Of a stretch of 49,047 nt of DNA, positions 9,877 through 19,449 are shown one piece after another; the first letter of the stretch is position 1, and every line of letters starts with the position of its first letter. The DNA is taken from positions 1 through 49,047 of the forward strand of contig JASKKX010000003.1 in NCBI GenBank assembly GCA_030153935.1. Direction: 5' to 3'. The notes under the pieces were generated by a model. That model was not told where the DNA came from, ran no database searches, and saw only the letters and a list, made by a program, of their open reading frames with translations. Both the position numbers and the translations under genes were made by a program. Source of the stretch: Verrucomicrobiota bacterium. Lineage in GTDB: Bacteria > Verrucomicrobiota > Kiritimatiellia > Kiritimatiellales > Tichowtungiaceae.

Positions 9877-10578
9877 GTGCCGGAGCACGTTGCGATTATC
9901 ATGGACGGCAATGGCCGCTGGGCAAAGCAGCGCGGGCTGTCGCGGCTGAAAGGTCACGAGGAGGGCGCGCGGTCCGTTCTGGCCGTTTTGAAAGCGGCTA
10001 AAAAGGCGGGCGTCAGGTTTCTGACGCTCTATGCGTTCAGTACAGAAAACTGGATTCGTCCGAAGGAAGAGGTGGACGGCTTGATGAATCTTCTCGCGCT
10101 GTTTATAGACCGGCACCGTCGCGAGTTTCTTGAGAACAAAATCCGCCTGCGGGTGATCGGTCAGATCGACCGGTTGCCGGGAGGTGTCCAGAAAAAACTG
10201 GCAAAGCTGATTGATCAATCAGCCAAAGACTATGAGTACACACTGATTGTGGCACTGAGTTACGGCAGCCGTGCTGAAATTGCGGCGGCGGCCAAAGCCA
10301 TCGCCCGCAAAGCGGCGACCGGCGAACTCGATCCGGAAACGATTACGGAAGAAACCGTGACACAGCACCTGTATCTGCCTGATGTTCCCGATCCGGAACT
10401 GATGATCCGCACCAGCGGTGAACTTCGGTTGAGTAATTTTCTGCTTTGGCAGCTTTCGTATGCCGAGCTTTATGTGACCGAGGTTCTCTGGCCGGATTTC
10501 CGGGAGGACGAATTTTATCAGGCATTGGAAGCGTTTAATCAGCGCGGTCGCCGCTTCGGCGGTGTCGTGACGCACTAA
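9877..10578 (+). CDS. uppS: Isoprenyl (undecaprenyl) diphosphate synthase
   Basis: cis-Prenyltransferase that elongates farnesyl diphosphate to the C55 lipid carrier for peptidoglycan and O-antigen. HVAIIMDGNGRWA (catalytic Asp) opens the protein. FLTLYAFSTENW and the C-terminal RTSGELRLSNFLLWQLSYAE and WPDF are diagnostic. Length 233 is slightly short. The start is uncertain: GTG at 9877 is the first usual codon, but the in-frame sequence upstream (KPDVPTFGKVPEH) also reads naturally and would need CTG at 9847. The palindrome at 9860 overlaps this zone. Next gene is cdsA, 11 bases on. Confidence 0.93.
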   Translation: MPEHVAIIMDGNGRWAKQRGLSRLKGHEEGARSVLAVLKAAKKAGVRFLTLYAFSTENWIRPKEEVDGLMNLLALFIDRHRREFLENKIRLRVIGQIDRLPGGVQKKLAKLIDQSAKDYEYTLIVALSYGSRAEIAAAAKAIARKAATGELDPETITEETVTQHLYLPDVPDPELMIRTSGELRLSNFLLWQLSYAELYVTEVLWPDFREDEFYQALEAFNQRGRRFGGVVTH

Positions 10579-10589
10579 GAGAGGAATGT

Positions 10590-11435
10590 ATGGATAAAAA
10601 ACGAATACTGATGGGGCTGCTGATTGCAACGATTGTCGTGCTGTCGGTCAGTTTTGTTCCCGTCAGCAGCCCGCTCTCTTTACTGGTTCTTCTGGCGATC
10701 TGCGGTCTGGGAATGGATGAGTTTTATGCGCTGCTGCGCCGGGGGGGCATGCAGGCTTCCCGTCACGTCGGGATGATCAGCGGTCTGGGATTTGTCGTCA
10801 TGACCTGGTTTTGTATCCGGCAGGGATATTCCATGCACGTGCTGTGGGCGCTTTTGCTGCTTATTCTTCTGGTGAATTTTTTCCGGCTGCTGATCTATCC
10901 GGATGCGCATCAGGCGATTCATAACGCACTGGGCACGCTGTTCGGTTTTATTTATGTCGCCTTTTTCTGGAGTTTTTTTGTGCGTATTTTTATGTCCGGA
11001 CCACTGGATAAGCCGGGAATGGCGGGATTGTATTTAATCGCAACGGTGAAATCCGCTGATACCGGGGCCTATTTTATCGGGTCGCGCCTGGGCCGGCATA
11101 AGCTGTTCCCTCGAATTTCTCCGAAGAAAAGCTGGGAAGGTCTAGTGGGCGGAGTGGCCTGCTCCTGTATTCTGGGCCTGCTGTGGTGGCACTTCAGCGG
11201 AGCCCGCCTCGGCCGTATTCATTTTCCGATTCATCATGCGCTGCTGCTTGGCATTATCCTGCCGCTGATCGGAACGCTGGGCGACCTGGTGGAGTCTCTT
11301 TTCAAACGGGCTGTTGAGATGAAGGATTCGGGTGAGATCGCCCCCGGGCTTGGCGGCATGCTTGACATGATCGACAGCCTTCTCTTTACTGCTCCGTTCA
11401 TGTATATGTATATTGAATTCTTCCTCTCACGGTAG
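10590..11435 (+). CDS. cdsA: Phosphatidate cytidylyltransferase (CDP-DAG synthase)
   Basis: Integral membrane enzyme converting phosphatidate and CTP to CDP-diacylglycerol, the precursor of all phospholipid head groups. The 281 residues hold about seven hydrophobic segments. KSADTGAYFIGSRLGRHK and FPRISPKKSWEGLVGG are conserved, and the CDS signature GLGGMLDMIDSLLFTAP lies near the C-terminus. RBS GAGAGGAATGT. It follows uppS and precedes rseP; dxr, which commonly lies between cdsA and rseP in bacteria, is absent here. Confidence 0.94.
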   Translation: MDKKRILMGLLIATIVVLSVSFVPVSSPLSLLVLLAICGLGMDEFYALLRRGGMQASRHVGMISGLGFVVMTWFCIRQGYSMHVLWALLLLILLVNFFRLLIYPDAHQAIHNALGTLFGFIYVAFFWSFFVRIFMSGPLDKPGMAGLYLIATVKSADTGAYFIGSRLGRHKLFPRISPKKSWEGLVGGVACSCILGLLWWHFSGARLGRIHFPIHHALLLGIILPLIGTLGDLVESLFKRAVEMKDSGEIAPGLGGMLDMIDSLLFTAPFMYMYIEFFLSR

Positions 11436-11447
11436 AAAGGCTTTTTC

Positions 11448-12842
11448 ATGGCGGATTCCCTTTTTCACATCTGGACAGTTTTTTATACGGTGTTTCTGGC
11501 GCTGTTTCTTTTCGGTATCACCGTGTTTGTGCACGAGTTTGGCCACTTTCTTGTGGCCCGGCGCTGCGGACTGATCGTGAAGACCTTTTCGATCGGATTC
11601 GGTCATGCTGTTTTTAAATGGGAGAGAGACGGTATTCTCTATAAAATCGGCTGGATTCCGTTCGGCGGCTATGTGGCACTGCCCCAGCTTGATCCCGAGG
11701 GGATGGAGAAAATCCAGGGCGGAGAATCCGGGGAATCATATCCCGGCGTGTCGCCGTGGAAAAAAATCGCGGTTGCCGTTTCCGGACCGCTCGGTAACAT
11801 TCTGCTGGCCGCACTGCTGGCGATCGCTGTCTGGCTGATGCCCGGCAACGAGGCGGGCACACAACTGCGTCCGATTATCGGAAACATTGAAACCAACAGT
11901 GTGGCCTATGCCGCCGGTTTGCGTAAAGGCGATGAGATCATCGCTGTCAACGGAAAGCCGGTCACCAACTGGTATGACTTCAGCGTCGAAACCATGCTGA
12001 AGAGCAGTGAGACCGTGGTGCTTGATGTCCGCAGCACGGCGGGCGAAAGACAGCTGATCGTTCCGGTTACACCCAACGAAGACGGTATGCGCACTGTTGA
12101 GGGAATTACGCCGGCGGTTTCCTGTCTTTTCGGAGCGGTCACCTCCGGAGGCCCTGCCGATCGAGCAGGAGTTCAGCCGGGGGATGTTGCCTTGTCTTTC
12201 AACGGAGTCCCGGTGCTCGACTGGGTGCAGTTCACTGAACTGGTTCAGGCCGCTGAACCCGGTCTGCCGGCGGTACTGGTCGTCGAGCGTGACGGGGAAA
12301 AAGTTGAACTGTCGATTGTTCCGGAATACAATGAGGAATATAAACGTATTATGGTCGGGGTGCAGCTCGGCGGCAGCGGGATGCCCTGGATGCTCTATAA
12401 AAACCCGGTCGACCAGCTCAGGTATGATGCCCTGGCTATCGTCCGCGTGCTGAAAGCACTGGTGACTCCGGCAGAAGCCAGACAGGCCGCAGGCGGCCTC
12501 GGCGGACCGATCGCCATTTTCAGTATGCTCACCATGTCGATCAAAATGGGACTTGTGAATACCCTCGGCCTGATTCGCTTTTTGAACGTCAATCTGGCTG
12601 TTCTGAACCTCCTGCCGATTCCGGTGCTTGACGGCGGGCATATCGTTTTTGCGCTCTGGCACGGCATCACCCGCCGCCGGGTGAATGTGAAAGTGCAGAC
12701 GGCGTTGATTAATCTGTTCGCCGTTCTGCTGATCGGTGCGATGCTGGTTCTGTCCTTTAAAGACATCGACCGGACCTGGCGGATCAAAGATCTTTTCGGC
12801 AAGCTTCTGCCCGGTCAGACTGAACAGATTGAAGATAAATAA
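11448..12842 (+). CDS. rseP: RIP metalloprotease RseP (site-2 protease)
   Basis: Inner-membrane zinc protease that cuts transmembrane anchors, for example anti-sigma factors or signal-peptide remnants. HEFGHFLVARR (residues ~28-38) carries the HExxH zinc site in the first membrane helix. NLLPIPVLDGGHIVF near residue 390 supplies the NxxPxPxLDG motif with the third zinc ligand. Two PDZ-like domains sit between: AAGLRKGDEIIAVNGKPV and PADRAGVQPGDVALSFNGVPV. Length 464 is normal for the double-PDZ type. It ends seven bases from the convergent glgP stop. Confidence 0.95.
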   Translation: MADSLFHIWTVFYTVFLALFLFGITVFVHEFGHFLVARRCGLIVKTFSIGFGHAVFKWERDGILYKIGWIPFGGYVALPQLDPEGMEKIQGGESGESYPGVSPWKKIAVAVSGPLGNILLAALLAIAVWLMPGNEAGTQLRPIIGNIETNSVAYAAGLRKGDEIIAVNGKPVTNWYDFSVETMLKSSETVVLDVRSTAGERQLIVPVTPNEDGMRTVEGITPAVSCLFGAVTSGGPADRAGVQPGDVALSFNGVPVLDWVQFTELVQAAEPGLPAVLVVERDGEKVELSIVPEYNEEYKRIMVGVQLGGSGMPWMLYKNPVDQLRYDALAIVRVLKALVTPAEARQAAGGLGGPIAIFSMLTMSIKMGLVNTLGLIRFLNVNLAVLNLLPIPVLDGGHIVFALWHGITRRRVNVKVQTALINLFAVLLIGAMLVLSFKDIDRTWRIKDLFGKLLPGQTEQIEDK

Positions 12843-12849
12843 CGGTCGG

Positions 12850-15354
12850 TCACTTCTTCGGGTCGTTCGGTGCCTCCCGCTGCTCCTCAAGGAGTTCCGG
12901 ATCGGGAATACAGATCGGTTCAACATTCCATATTTGTTCGGCATATTCACGGATCGTGCGGTCGCTGGAAAACCATCCCATGCGGGCGACATTGAGAATC
13001 GCCTTTTCGGCCCACGCTTCCGGCTGTGCGTACAATGTTTCGATCTTCTTCTGGATTTCAATATAGGGCCGGTAATCGGCCATATAAAAGAAGGGATCCC
13101 CGTTTTTGGTCAGATCATTGAAAATATCTGCATAGAGATCGGGCTGTGCCGGGTCAAATGCATTGACACGGATGGCTTCCAGCACGTTCTGCAGATCGGG
13201 GTCGCTGTCGTAGAAACTCCACGGATTGTAACCTTCCTGGGCAATCTTCGCCAATTCCTGTTCGCGATGACCGAAGATGAAAATATTTTCTTCACCGACA
13301 TGCTGGGCAATTTCGATATTGGCCCCGTCCCACGTTCCGACCGTCAAGGCTCCGTTGAGAGCGAGCTTCATATTTCCGGTTCCGGACGCCTCTTTCCCGG
13401 CCGTTGAAATCTGTTCTGACAGATCGGCGGCCGGAATAATTCGTTCGGCCAGCGAGACGTTGTAATCCGGCAGAAAAACCGCTTTCAGGCGTCCTGCAAC
13501 AACCGGATCATGATTAACAACCGAACCGATTGAATTGATGAGCTTGATAACACGTTTGGCCAGATGATAGGCCGGCGCGGCCTTGGCGGCGAAGATGAAG
13601 GTGCGCGGCACGATCTCGATCTTTGGATCGGCTTTAATCCGCTGATAAAGCGTAATGAGATGCATCGCGCTGAGCAGCTGCCGTTTGTACATATGGAGAC
13701 GTTTAACCTGTACATCAAAGAGCGATTCAGGGTGAATCGGCACATGCAGCGTTTCCTCAATATACTGCGCGAGAGATTCTTTATTCCGCCGCTTGATCGC
13801 TATGAACTCTTTCTGGAAGGCCGGATCGGTTGCAAACGGTTCAATTTTTTTAAGGTCTTCCAGATTTTTAATCCAGCTATCGCCGATTTTATCGGTAAGG
13901 AGCGCGGACAGTTCCGGGTTGCACTTCAGCAGCCAGCGGCGGTGTGTAATCCCGTTGGTGATATTGATAAACTTATCCGGATAAATCTTGTGGAATTCCG
14001 GCATCACGCGTTCACGCAGCAGCTGTGAATGCAGGCCTGCCACGCCGTTGACTTTGTGACTGCCGACCACCGCGAGATTGGCCATGCGGACCTGCCGCAC
14101 TCCGTTTTCTTCAATCAGCGAAACATTCTGGATCAGTTCAGTGTCACCGGGATATTTCATTTCAACCTGCTGCAGAAAGCGGTGGTTGATTTCATAAATG
14201 ATCTGCATATGCCGCGGCAGCACACGCGACAGTAAATCGACCGACCATTTTTCGAGCGCCTCCGGGAGGAGGGTATGATTCGTGTAGGCGCAGGTTTTAA
14301 CTGTGATTTCCCATGCTTTTTCCCACGGCACGTGGTATTCATCGCACAGAATCCGCATCAGTTCAGCAACCGCCAGGGCCGGGTGGGTATCATTCATCTG
14401 AATGGCATTTTTTGCAGCAAAGTTGTTGAAATTGCTGTGGTTTTTCAGATAACGGCGGATAATATCCTGAACCGAACAGCTGACGAGAAAATATTCCTGA
14501 ATCAGTCGCAGCTCTTTCCCCGCGTGGGTGTTATCGGAGGGATAAAGCACCTTGGTTACATTTTCCGCCCAGTTTTTTTCTTCGACCGCCCGAACGTAAT
14601 CTCCCTGATTAAACACATCCAGCCGGAATCCTTCGTCGGCCCGGGCACTCCAGAGGCGAAACGTATTGACGGTGTTGGTGTCGAAACCGACGATTGGAAT
14701 TTCATAGGGAACGGCCTTGAACATCTGCCAGTCGGTCCAGACCGGATGGCGTCCGCGGTGAGTGCTCGAAATATTTGCAATCCGTCCGTAAACAAAGACC
14801 GGCACCGTATACTCCGGCCGCACCATTTCCCACGGATATCCCAGTTCCAGCCAGTTGTCCGGGCGTTCTTTCTGCCAGCCGTCTTCAAATTCCTGCCGGA
14901 AAATCCCGTGTTCGTAGCGAAGTCCATACCCGTAGGCGGGCAGTTCCATCGAAGCCATGGAATCGAGGAAGCAGGCTGCCAGACGGCCCAGCCCGCCGTT
15001 GCCGAGACCCGCCTCGATATCGAGTTCAATGATTTTACTCAGATCAATATCCAGCCGTTTCAGCGCTTCCCGTGCCGGCATCATAATGCCGAGGGCCAGG
15101 ATGTTCCGTTCCAGCATTTTTCCGATGAGAAATTCCATCGACAGGTAATAAATGCGTTTAACATCCTTTTGCAGATAGGTTTCCTGCGTGGCGGTAAATC
15201 CATCAACCGCCAGATCCCGCAGGGTGTGTGCAAAACTGCAGAACAGATCAAAATCAGTGGCCACATGCCGTGTTTTCCCTCGACTGTAGCGAAGATGAAA
15301 AAGCGTGCGCTCTTCAATCATATCGGCGGTTATCTGAGCATTCCTGCGATTCAT
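12850..15354 (-). CDS. glgP: Glycogen/alpha-glucan phosphorylase
   Basis: Releases glucose 1-phosphate from alpha-1,4-glucans with a PLP cofactor. The PLP-lysine region EASGTGNMKLALNGALTVGT lies near residue 650, and YYLSMEFLIG, LGNGGLGRLAACFLDSM and MNDTHPALAVAELMR are characteristic. I chose ATG at 15354 (MNRRNAQITADMIEE): AAAGGATG lies upstream at good spacing and a promoter lies just beyond. An earlier ATG at 15444 would leave no room before the divergent gene. That gives 834 residues, normal for the family. No other glycogen gene is adjacent. Confidence 0.94.
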   Translation of the reverse strand: MNRRNAQITADMIEERTLFHLRYSRGKTRHVATDFDLFCSFAHTLRDLAVDGFTATQETYLQKDVKRIYYLSMEFLIGKMLERNILALGIMMPAREALKRLDIDLSKIIELDIEAGLGNGGLGRLAACFLDSMASMELPAYGYGLRYEHGIFRQEFEDGWQKERPDNWLELGYPWEMVRPEYTVPVFVYGRIANISSTHRGRHPVWTDWQMFKAVPYEIPIVGFDTNTVNTFRLWSARADEGFRLDVFNQGDYVRAVEEKNWAENVTKVLYPSDNTHAGKELRLIQEYFLVSCSVQDIIRRYLKNHSNFNNFAAKNAIQMNDTHPALAVAELMRILCDEYHVPWEKAWEITVKTCAYTNHTLLPEALEKWSVDLLSRVLPRHMQIIYEINHRFLQQVEMKYPGDTELIQNVSLIEENGVRQVRMANLAVVGSHKVNGVAGLHSQLLRERVMPEFHKIYPDKFINITNGITHRRWLLKCNPELSALLTDKIGDSWIKNLEDLKKIEPFATDPAFQKEFIAIKRRNKESLAQYIEETLHVPIHPESLFDVQVKRLHMYKRQLLSAMHLITLYQRIKADPKIEIVPRTFIFAAKAAPAYHLAKRVIKLINSIGSVVNHDPVVAGRLKAVFLPDYNVSLAERIIPAADLSEQISTAGKEASGTGNMKLALNGALTVGTWDGANIEIAQHVGEENIFIFGHREQELAKIAQEGYNPWSFYDSDPDLQNVLEAIRVNAFDPAQPDLYADIFNDLTKNGDPFFYMADYRPYIEIQKKIETLYAQPEAWAEKAILNVARMGWFSSDRTIREYAEQIWNVEPICIPDPELLEEQREAPNDPKK

Positions 15355-15396
15355 GGATTCATCCTTTGGTTCGAAACTGGATTTACTATGCTGCTG

Positions 15397-15426
15397 ATCA
15401 TAATTTGAATGGCGGCCTTCCTGCAA
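15397..15426 (-). promoter_or_regulatory. Probable promoter of glgP
   Basis: On the minus strand TTGCAG (15421-15426), 18-base spacer, TATGAT (15397-15402). It lies in the 91-base divergent gap and implies a leader of about 35 bases to the ATG at 15354. Confidence 0.55.
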
Positions 15427-15445
15427 ATGAATTATCGTTTTCATT

Positions 15446-16435
15446 ATGTCGAACCATGTACAGATCAGTGCGTATTATCAGTCGCTTCTTGAGTCTCTCG
15501 GTCCGGATCACCCGTTGCGTCGAACGGTATTTCCGTTGGATGATTTTTCACCTGAACCGGGGGATTCAGACGATCCTCTCGGTGAAGAAATACACAGTCC
15601 GGTACCCGGTCTCATTCACACCTATCCTGATAAAGTCCTGCTGCTGGCCACCCTCAACTGTGCGGTCTATTGCCGATACTGCACCCGTGGCCGGTTGGTC
15701 GGGAAAACAACGAACCCCTGGGGAACAAAATCTGAAATTCAGTCCCGCTGGTTCCAGTGGTTGGGAAAGCATGAAAAGGTGCGCGATGTTCTCATTTCCG
15801 GCGGCGATCCGCTGACACTTTCTGATGGTGAACTCGATGGCCTGCTCGCCGGCGTCCGGAAAACAGACCACGTCCGCACGGTCCGGGTGGGATCCAAAGC
15901 GCCCGCCGTCTGGCCGCAGCGCATTACCCCGGCGCTTGCGGATATTCTGGCGAAGCACCGCGTCTGGCTGCAGCTTCACTTCATCCACCCGGCTGAGCTG
16001 ACGCAGGAAACAACACAAGCCTGCGATACGCTCGCCGCCGCAGGCGTCCCGCTGGTCAGTCAGACCGTTCTGCTGAAAGGAATCAACGACGATGTCAATA
16101 CACTCACCGGTCTTTTTTACGGACTGCTCGAACGCAGGGTCAAACCCTACTACCTTTTTCAATGCGATCCGGTTACGGGGTCGTCAAGCTTCCGCACTCC
16201 GGTTGAAAAAGGGCTGCAGTTGATCAGCGAGCTGCAGGGCAGGGTGTCCGGTCTTGCTCTGCCGGTTTTTGCTCTCGATGCTCCCGGCGGCGGCGGAAAA
16301 ATTCCCCTGCTTCCCAATTCACGATTCCATCGCGAAGGAAACGAAATCGTCCTTACAAACTACGAAGGAAAAGAATACCGTTATCCGGATCCTGAAGGAG
16401 GTATACAACCCGCGGCAGAGACGCCGCGGCTGTAA
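15446..16435 (+). CDS. KamA-family radical SAM aminomutase (EpmB-like)
   Basis: Belongs to the lysine 2,3-aminomutase family, PLP-dependent radical SAM enzymes. The iron-sulphur motif CAVYCRYC lies near residue 72, and VLISGGDPLTLSDGEL and LQLHFIHPAELT are conserved. ALDAPGGGGKIPLLPN near residue 280 carries the PLP-binding lysine. At 329 residues it is closer to EpmB, which modifies elongation factor P, than to catabolic KamA (>400). No efp or epmA lies nearby, so the substrate is open. No clear ribosome-binding site precedes ATG 15446. A perfect AAGGAGGT sits inside the 3' end and may serve the next gene. Confidence 0.88.
   Translation: MSNHVQISAYYQSLLESLGPDHPLRRTVFPLDDFSPEPGDSDDPLGEEIHSPVPGLIHTYPDKVLLLATLNCAVYCRYCTRGRLVGKTTNPWGTKSEIQSRWFQWLGKHEKVRDVLISGGDPLTLSDGELDGLLAGVRKTDHVRTVRVGSKAPAVWPQRITPALADILAKHRVWLQLHFIHPAELTQETTQACDTLAAAGVPLVSQTVLLKGINDDVNTLTGLFYGLLERRVKPYYLFQCDPVTGSSSFRTPVEKGLQLISELQGRVSGLALPVFALDAPGGGGKIPLLPNSRFHREGNEIVLTNYEGKEYRYPDPEGGIQPAAETPRL
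16410..16429. repeat. GC-rich mini-hairpin between SD and start codon
   Basis: CCGCGGC (16410-16416) pairs perfectly with GCCGCGG (16423-16429) around AGAGAC. It lies between a perfect AAGGAGGT (16395-16402) and the patatin ATG at 16441, and encodes the odd C-terminal tail of the KamA-family protein. Confidence 0.55.
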
Positions 16436-16440
16436 AAATC

Positions 16441-17277
16441 ATGAAATGGTTTTATAAAAAGCCGAAAAAAATCGGACTGGCGCTCGGCGGCGGCGGCGTG
16501 CGCGGACTGGCGCATATCCAGGTGCTGGAGACCTTTGATGAACTGGGAATTCGGCCTTATCGCATTGCCGGAACAAGCAGCGGTGCAGTCCTCGGTTCTC
16601 TTTATGCCTCCGGTCTTTCCGGTATTGAAGTCCACGATCTGATTCGCCAGTGGCTGGTGCCGCAGCCTGAAAAACGAAACACTATTCTTAACGGACACGA
16701 TTTGCGCCAGTGGTCCCGGGTGCTCGATCCCTCCTTCAATCGCAACGGACTGTTCAAGGGCGAAAAAATTATCCGTTTTATTTCGGATTCCATTAAATGC
16801 AAAACGTTCGAAGAGCTTGAAATTCCTCTGTACATTACAGCGGCGGACTACGGAACTGCGGCGGAGGTTGTTTTAAAATCAGGAGATCTGCTTTCTGCCG
16901 TGCGCGCCAGTATCGCCATTCCCGGCGTTTTTGTGCCTGTTGAGCGCGATGGCCGTCTGCTGCTGGACGGCGGGATAGTGAATCCGCTGCCCTGCAATCT
17001 GCTGCAGAAGGAGTGCGATCTGGTGGTTGCTGTCGATGTCGGGGGAATCCGCAACATCAATGAAAGTCAACGCCCGGGTTTTTTTGATACCGTCCTGAGC
17101 GGATTCGAAATTATGGAATCGGCACTCATCCGCAATCAGCTGAAATACAATCCACCGGATATTTACCTCAAAGCCGACCTTCGTAACGTCGGACTGCTTG
17201 AGTTTAATAAAATGGACCAGGTTTTAGAGCAGTCTGCTTCCCTCAAAGAGGAGCTGCGCCGAAAACTGAAACGATGA
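16441..17277 (+). CDS. Patatin-like phospholipase (RssA/YchK type)
   Basis: Predicted serine acyl hydrolase with a Ser-Asp dyad. IGLALGGGGVRGLAHIQVLE (residues ~12-31) forms the oxyanion-hole glycine loop. AGTSSGAVLG near residue 43 is the GxSxG nucleophile elbow. LLDGGIVNPLP near residue 178 carries the catalytic Asp in DG[GA]. The 278 residues have no signal peptide, so it is likely cytoplasmic or peripheral on the inner membrane, acting on lipids. It follows the KamA-family gene by five bases, inside the same transcript. Confidence 0.9.
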   Translation: MKWFYKKPKKIGLALGGGGVRGLAHIQVLETFDELGIRPYRIAGTSSGAVLGSLYASGLSGIEVHDLIRQWLVPQPEKRNTILNGHDLRQWSRVLDPSFNRNGLFKGEKIIRFISDSIKCKTFEELEIPLYITAADYGTAAEVVLKSGDLLSAVRASIAIPGVFVPVERDGRLLLDGGIVNPLPCNLLQKECDLVVAVDVGGIRNINESQRPGFFDTVLSGFEIMESALIRNQLKYNPPDIYLKADLRNVGLLEFNKMDQVLEQSASLKEELRRKLKR

Positions 17278-17286
17278 GGAGCCGCC

Positions 17287-19332
17287 ATGTCAGAGCCAAC
17301 GCAGAGCAACCGGCTGATTCACGAAAAAAGCCCCTATCTTCTTCAGCATTCCCGCAACCCGGTCGACTGGTATCCCTGGGGTGAAGAAGCCTTTAACAAG
17401 GCACACGATCAGGACAAACCGGTGTTCCTGTCCATTGGGTACGCCACCTGCCACTGGTGCCATGTCATGGCGCATGAATCCTTTGAAAACGAAGAGGCCG
17501 CGGCCCGGCTGAATGAAGCCTTTATCTGCATTAAAGTTGACCGCGAGGAACGACCGGATATCGATGAAGTGTATATGACGGCCTGTCAAATGCTCGGCAA
17601 TCGCGGCGGCTGGCCGCTGACGATTGTGATGACGCCGGATAAAAGGCCCTTTTTTGCCACCACTTATATGCCGCTTGAAACCCGTTCCGGACATCTCGGA
17701 CTCCTTGACCTGATCCCGCGGATTTCCAATCTTTGGAAAAACCGGCGGGCCGACACCCTCCGGTCGGCAGAACGGATTACAGAGATGCTTGGAGAGCCGG
17801 GGGGAGCAGCTGAGCGTCCGGATGCCGAACTGCTGACCCGTGCATGGCAGGAATCGGAAGAGGCGTTCGACTCCGAATACGGCGGGTTCGGCCCGGCGCC
17901 GAAATTCCCGTCGGCGCACCGTCTTCTTTTTCTGATGCGGCAGAATCCCGGAACGGCACAACCGACGGTGGAAAAAACGCTGACCGCCATGCGGCTGGGA
18001 GGGATCTGGGACCATATCGGCTTCGGCATCCATCGCTATTCCACAGACCGCAAATGGCTGGTGCCGCATTTCGAAAAAATGCTCTACGATCAGGCGATGA
18101 CGGCTCTGGCCTGCTGCGAAGCCTTTGAGGCATACGGCAGCGACCTGTACCGGAGGATGGCCGGGGAAATTTTCGGGTATGTCCTGCGGGATATGACAGC
18201 CCCGGAAGGCGGTTTTTATTCCGCTGAAGATGCAGACAGTGAAGGCGTGGAGGGAAGATTTTATGTCTGGTCTGTCGACGAACTGCAGGCGGTCCTTCCT
18301 CCGGATGAACTCACCCTGGCCGTTCGCCTGTTCCATGTCCAGACGAACGGGAACTTCAGGGACGAAACAACCCGGCGGCAGACCGGTGCAAATATCCTGC
18401 ATCTGAATGAACTGCCGGAAGACCGTGCTGCGCTGGAAACGATTCGCAGAAAACTTTTTTTCGCACGTGAACAGCGGATTCATCCGCTGAAAGATACAAA
18501 AATTCTTACTGACTGGAATGGACTGATGATTGCCGCGCTGGCAAAAGCCGCCCGGGGGTTTAATCTGCCGGAATACGAAACCGCCGCACAGTGCGCGGCA
18601 GAATTTATCTGGAATAAAATGCAGCAGGACGGCCGGTTACTGCATCGCTGGCGCGATGGGAAAACCGCTGTGCCGGGACAGCTTGCGGATTACGCCTTTT
18701 TCATTTTCGGACTGCTGGAGCTTTACGAAACAAACTTTGATTTCCACCTCCTGGAAAAAGCACTGCTTCTCAATAAAACCGTCCTCGCTCATTTTCCGGA
18801 TAAACTGCGAGGCGGTTTTTATCTGACGGCCGACGATGCGGAAACGCTGATTATCCGGCCGAAAAGCATGTATGACGGAGCTATCCCGTCCGGTAACTCA
18901 ATACAAATGATGAACCTGCTGCGATTGGCCCGACTGACCGGGCATACGGAGTACGAGACCTTGGCGGACCGGACATTGAGGGCATTCTCTTCGATCCTCA
19001 ACCGAATGCCGTCCGGGTTTACCCAGGCCCTCCAGGCGCTGCAGTTCCTTCAGGGCGGAGCCTGTGACATTGTCATTGCCGGCGACCGGGATCTGCCGGA
19101 CACTCAGGCCATGATCCGCGCGGTCCGCTCTGTTTATCAACCGAACCGCACCGTTATTCTCAAAGAGCCGGGCTGCACCGACGTTGAAACCATTGCTCCG
19201 TTTACTGCCGACATGACTGCGGTGAATGGTAAATGCGCTGTGTATATCTGCCGCGACTTTTCCTGCGAACAGCCTTTAACCGACCCGCAGGCGGTTCGGG
19301 CGGCGCTTCAGAAGAGTCTGTCCGCCGATTGA
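17287..19332 (+). CDS. Thioredoxin-fold DUF255 protein (YyaL/SPATA20 family)
   Basis: The N-terminal ~170 residues are the DUF255 thioredoxin-like domain: [20 protein letters not shown], then [18 protein letters not shown] with a CxxC pair near residue 56. The remaining ~500 residues match the (alpha/alpha)6-barrel found in six-hairpin glycosidase-like proteins ([62 protein letters not shown]). Total length 681 is normal. The biochemical role of the family is not established. A perfect window palindrome lies at 17723-17739 inside the frame, encoding SNLWK. Confidence 0.93.
   Translation: MSEPTQSNRLIHEKSPYLLQHSRNPVDWYPWGEEAFNKAHDQDKPVFLSIGYATCHWCHVMAHESFENEEAAARLNEAFICIKVDREERPDIDEVYMTACQMLGNRGGWPLTIVMTPDKRPFFATTYMPLETRSGHLGLLDLIPRISNLWKNRRADTLRSAERITEMLGEPGGAAERPDAELLTRAWQESEEAFDSEYGGFGPAPKFPSAHRLLFLMRQNPGTAQPTVEKTLTAMRLGGIWDHIGFGIHRYSTDRKWLVPHFEKMLYDQAMTALACCEAFEAYGSDLYRRMAGEIFGYVLRDMTAPEGGFYSAEDADSEGVEGRFYVWSVDELQAVLPPDELTLAVRLFHVQTNGNFRDETTRRQTGANILHLNELPEDRAALETIRRKLFFAREQRIHPLKDTKILTDWNGLMIAALAKAARGFNLPEYETAAQCAAEFIWNKMQQDGRLLHRWRDGKTAVPGQLADYAFFIFGLLELYETNFDFHLLEKALLLNKTVLAHFPDKLRGGFYLTADDAETLIIRPKSMYDGAIPSGNSIQMMNLLRLARLTGHTEYETLADRTLRAFSSILNRMPSGFTQALQALQFLQGGACDIVIAGDRDLPDTQAMIRAVRSVYQPNRTVILKEPGCTDVETIAPFTADMTAVNGKCAVYICRDFSCEQPLTDPQAVRAALQKSLSAD
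17723..17739. repeat. Dispersed palindrome copy, perfect (in DUF255 gene)
   Basis: TTTCCAATCTTTGGAAA: seven-base arms, three-base centre, within the coding sequence. Confidence 0.75.
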
Positions 19333-19449
19333 ATTCCTGCGGGTATGCCTTTCGCTTCCATGTTACGCTAAACTCGGGTTTTATGTGTGACGTTGACTTC
19401 AATTGCAAAATAACAGCGGTTTGACTGATGCTGCTCTCCTCCTTCCGCT

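Noticed and set aside
11736-13061. Long minus-strand open frame (441 codons) opposite rseP
   Set aside because: It is a codon-shadow of the well-supported rseP gene and shows no domain, membrane or motif logic.
14275-15408. Long plus-strand open frame opposite glgP
   Set aside because: Shadow of a full-length glycogen phosphorylase; its own sequence has no recognisable family.
17290-18483. Long minus-strand frame opposite the DUF255 gene
   Set aside because: Antisense shadow; the sense protein has complete family motifs.
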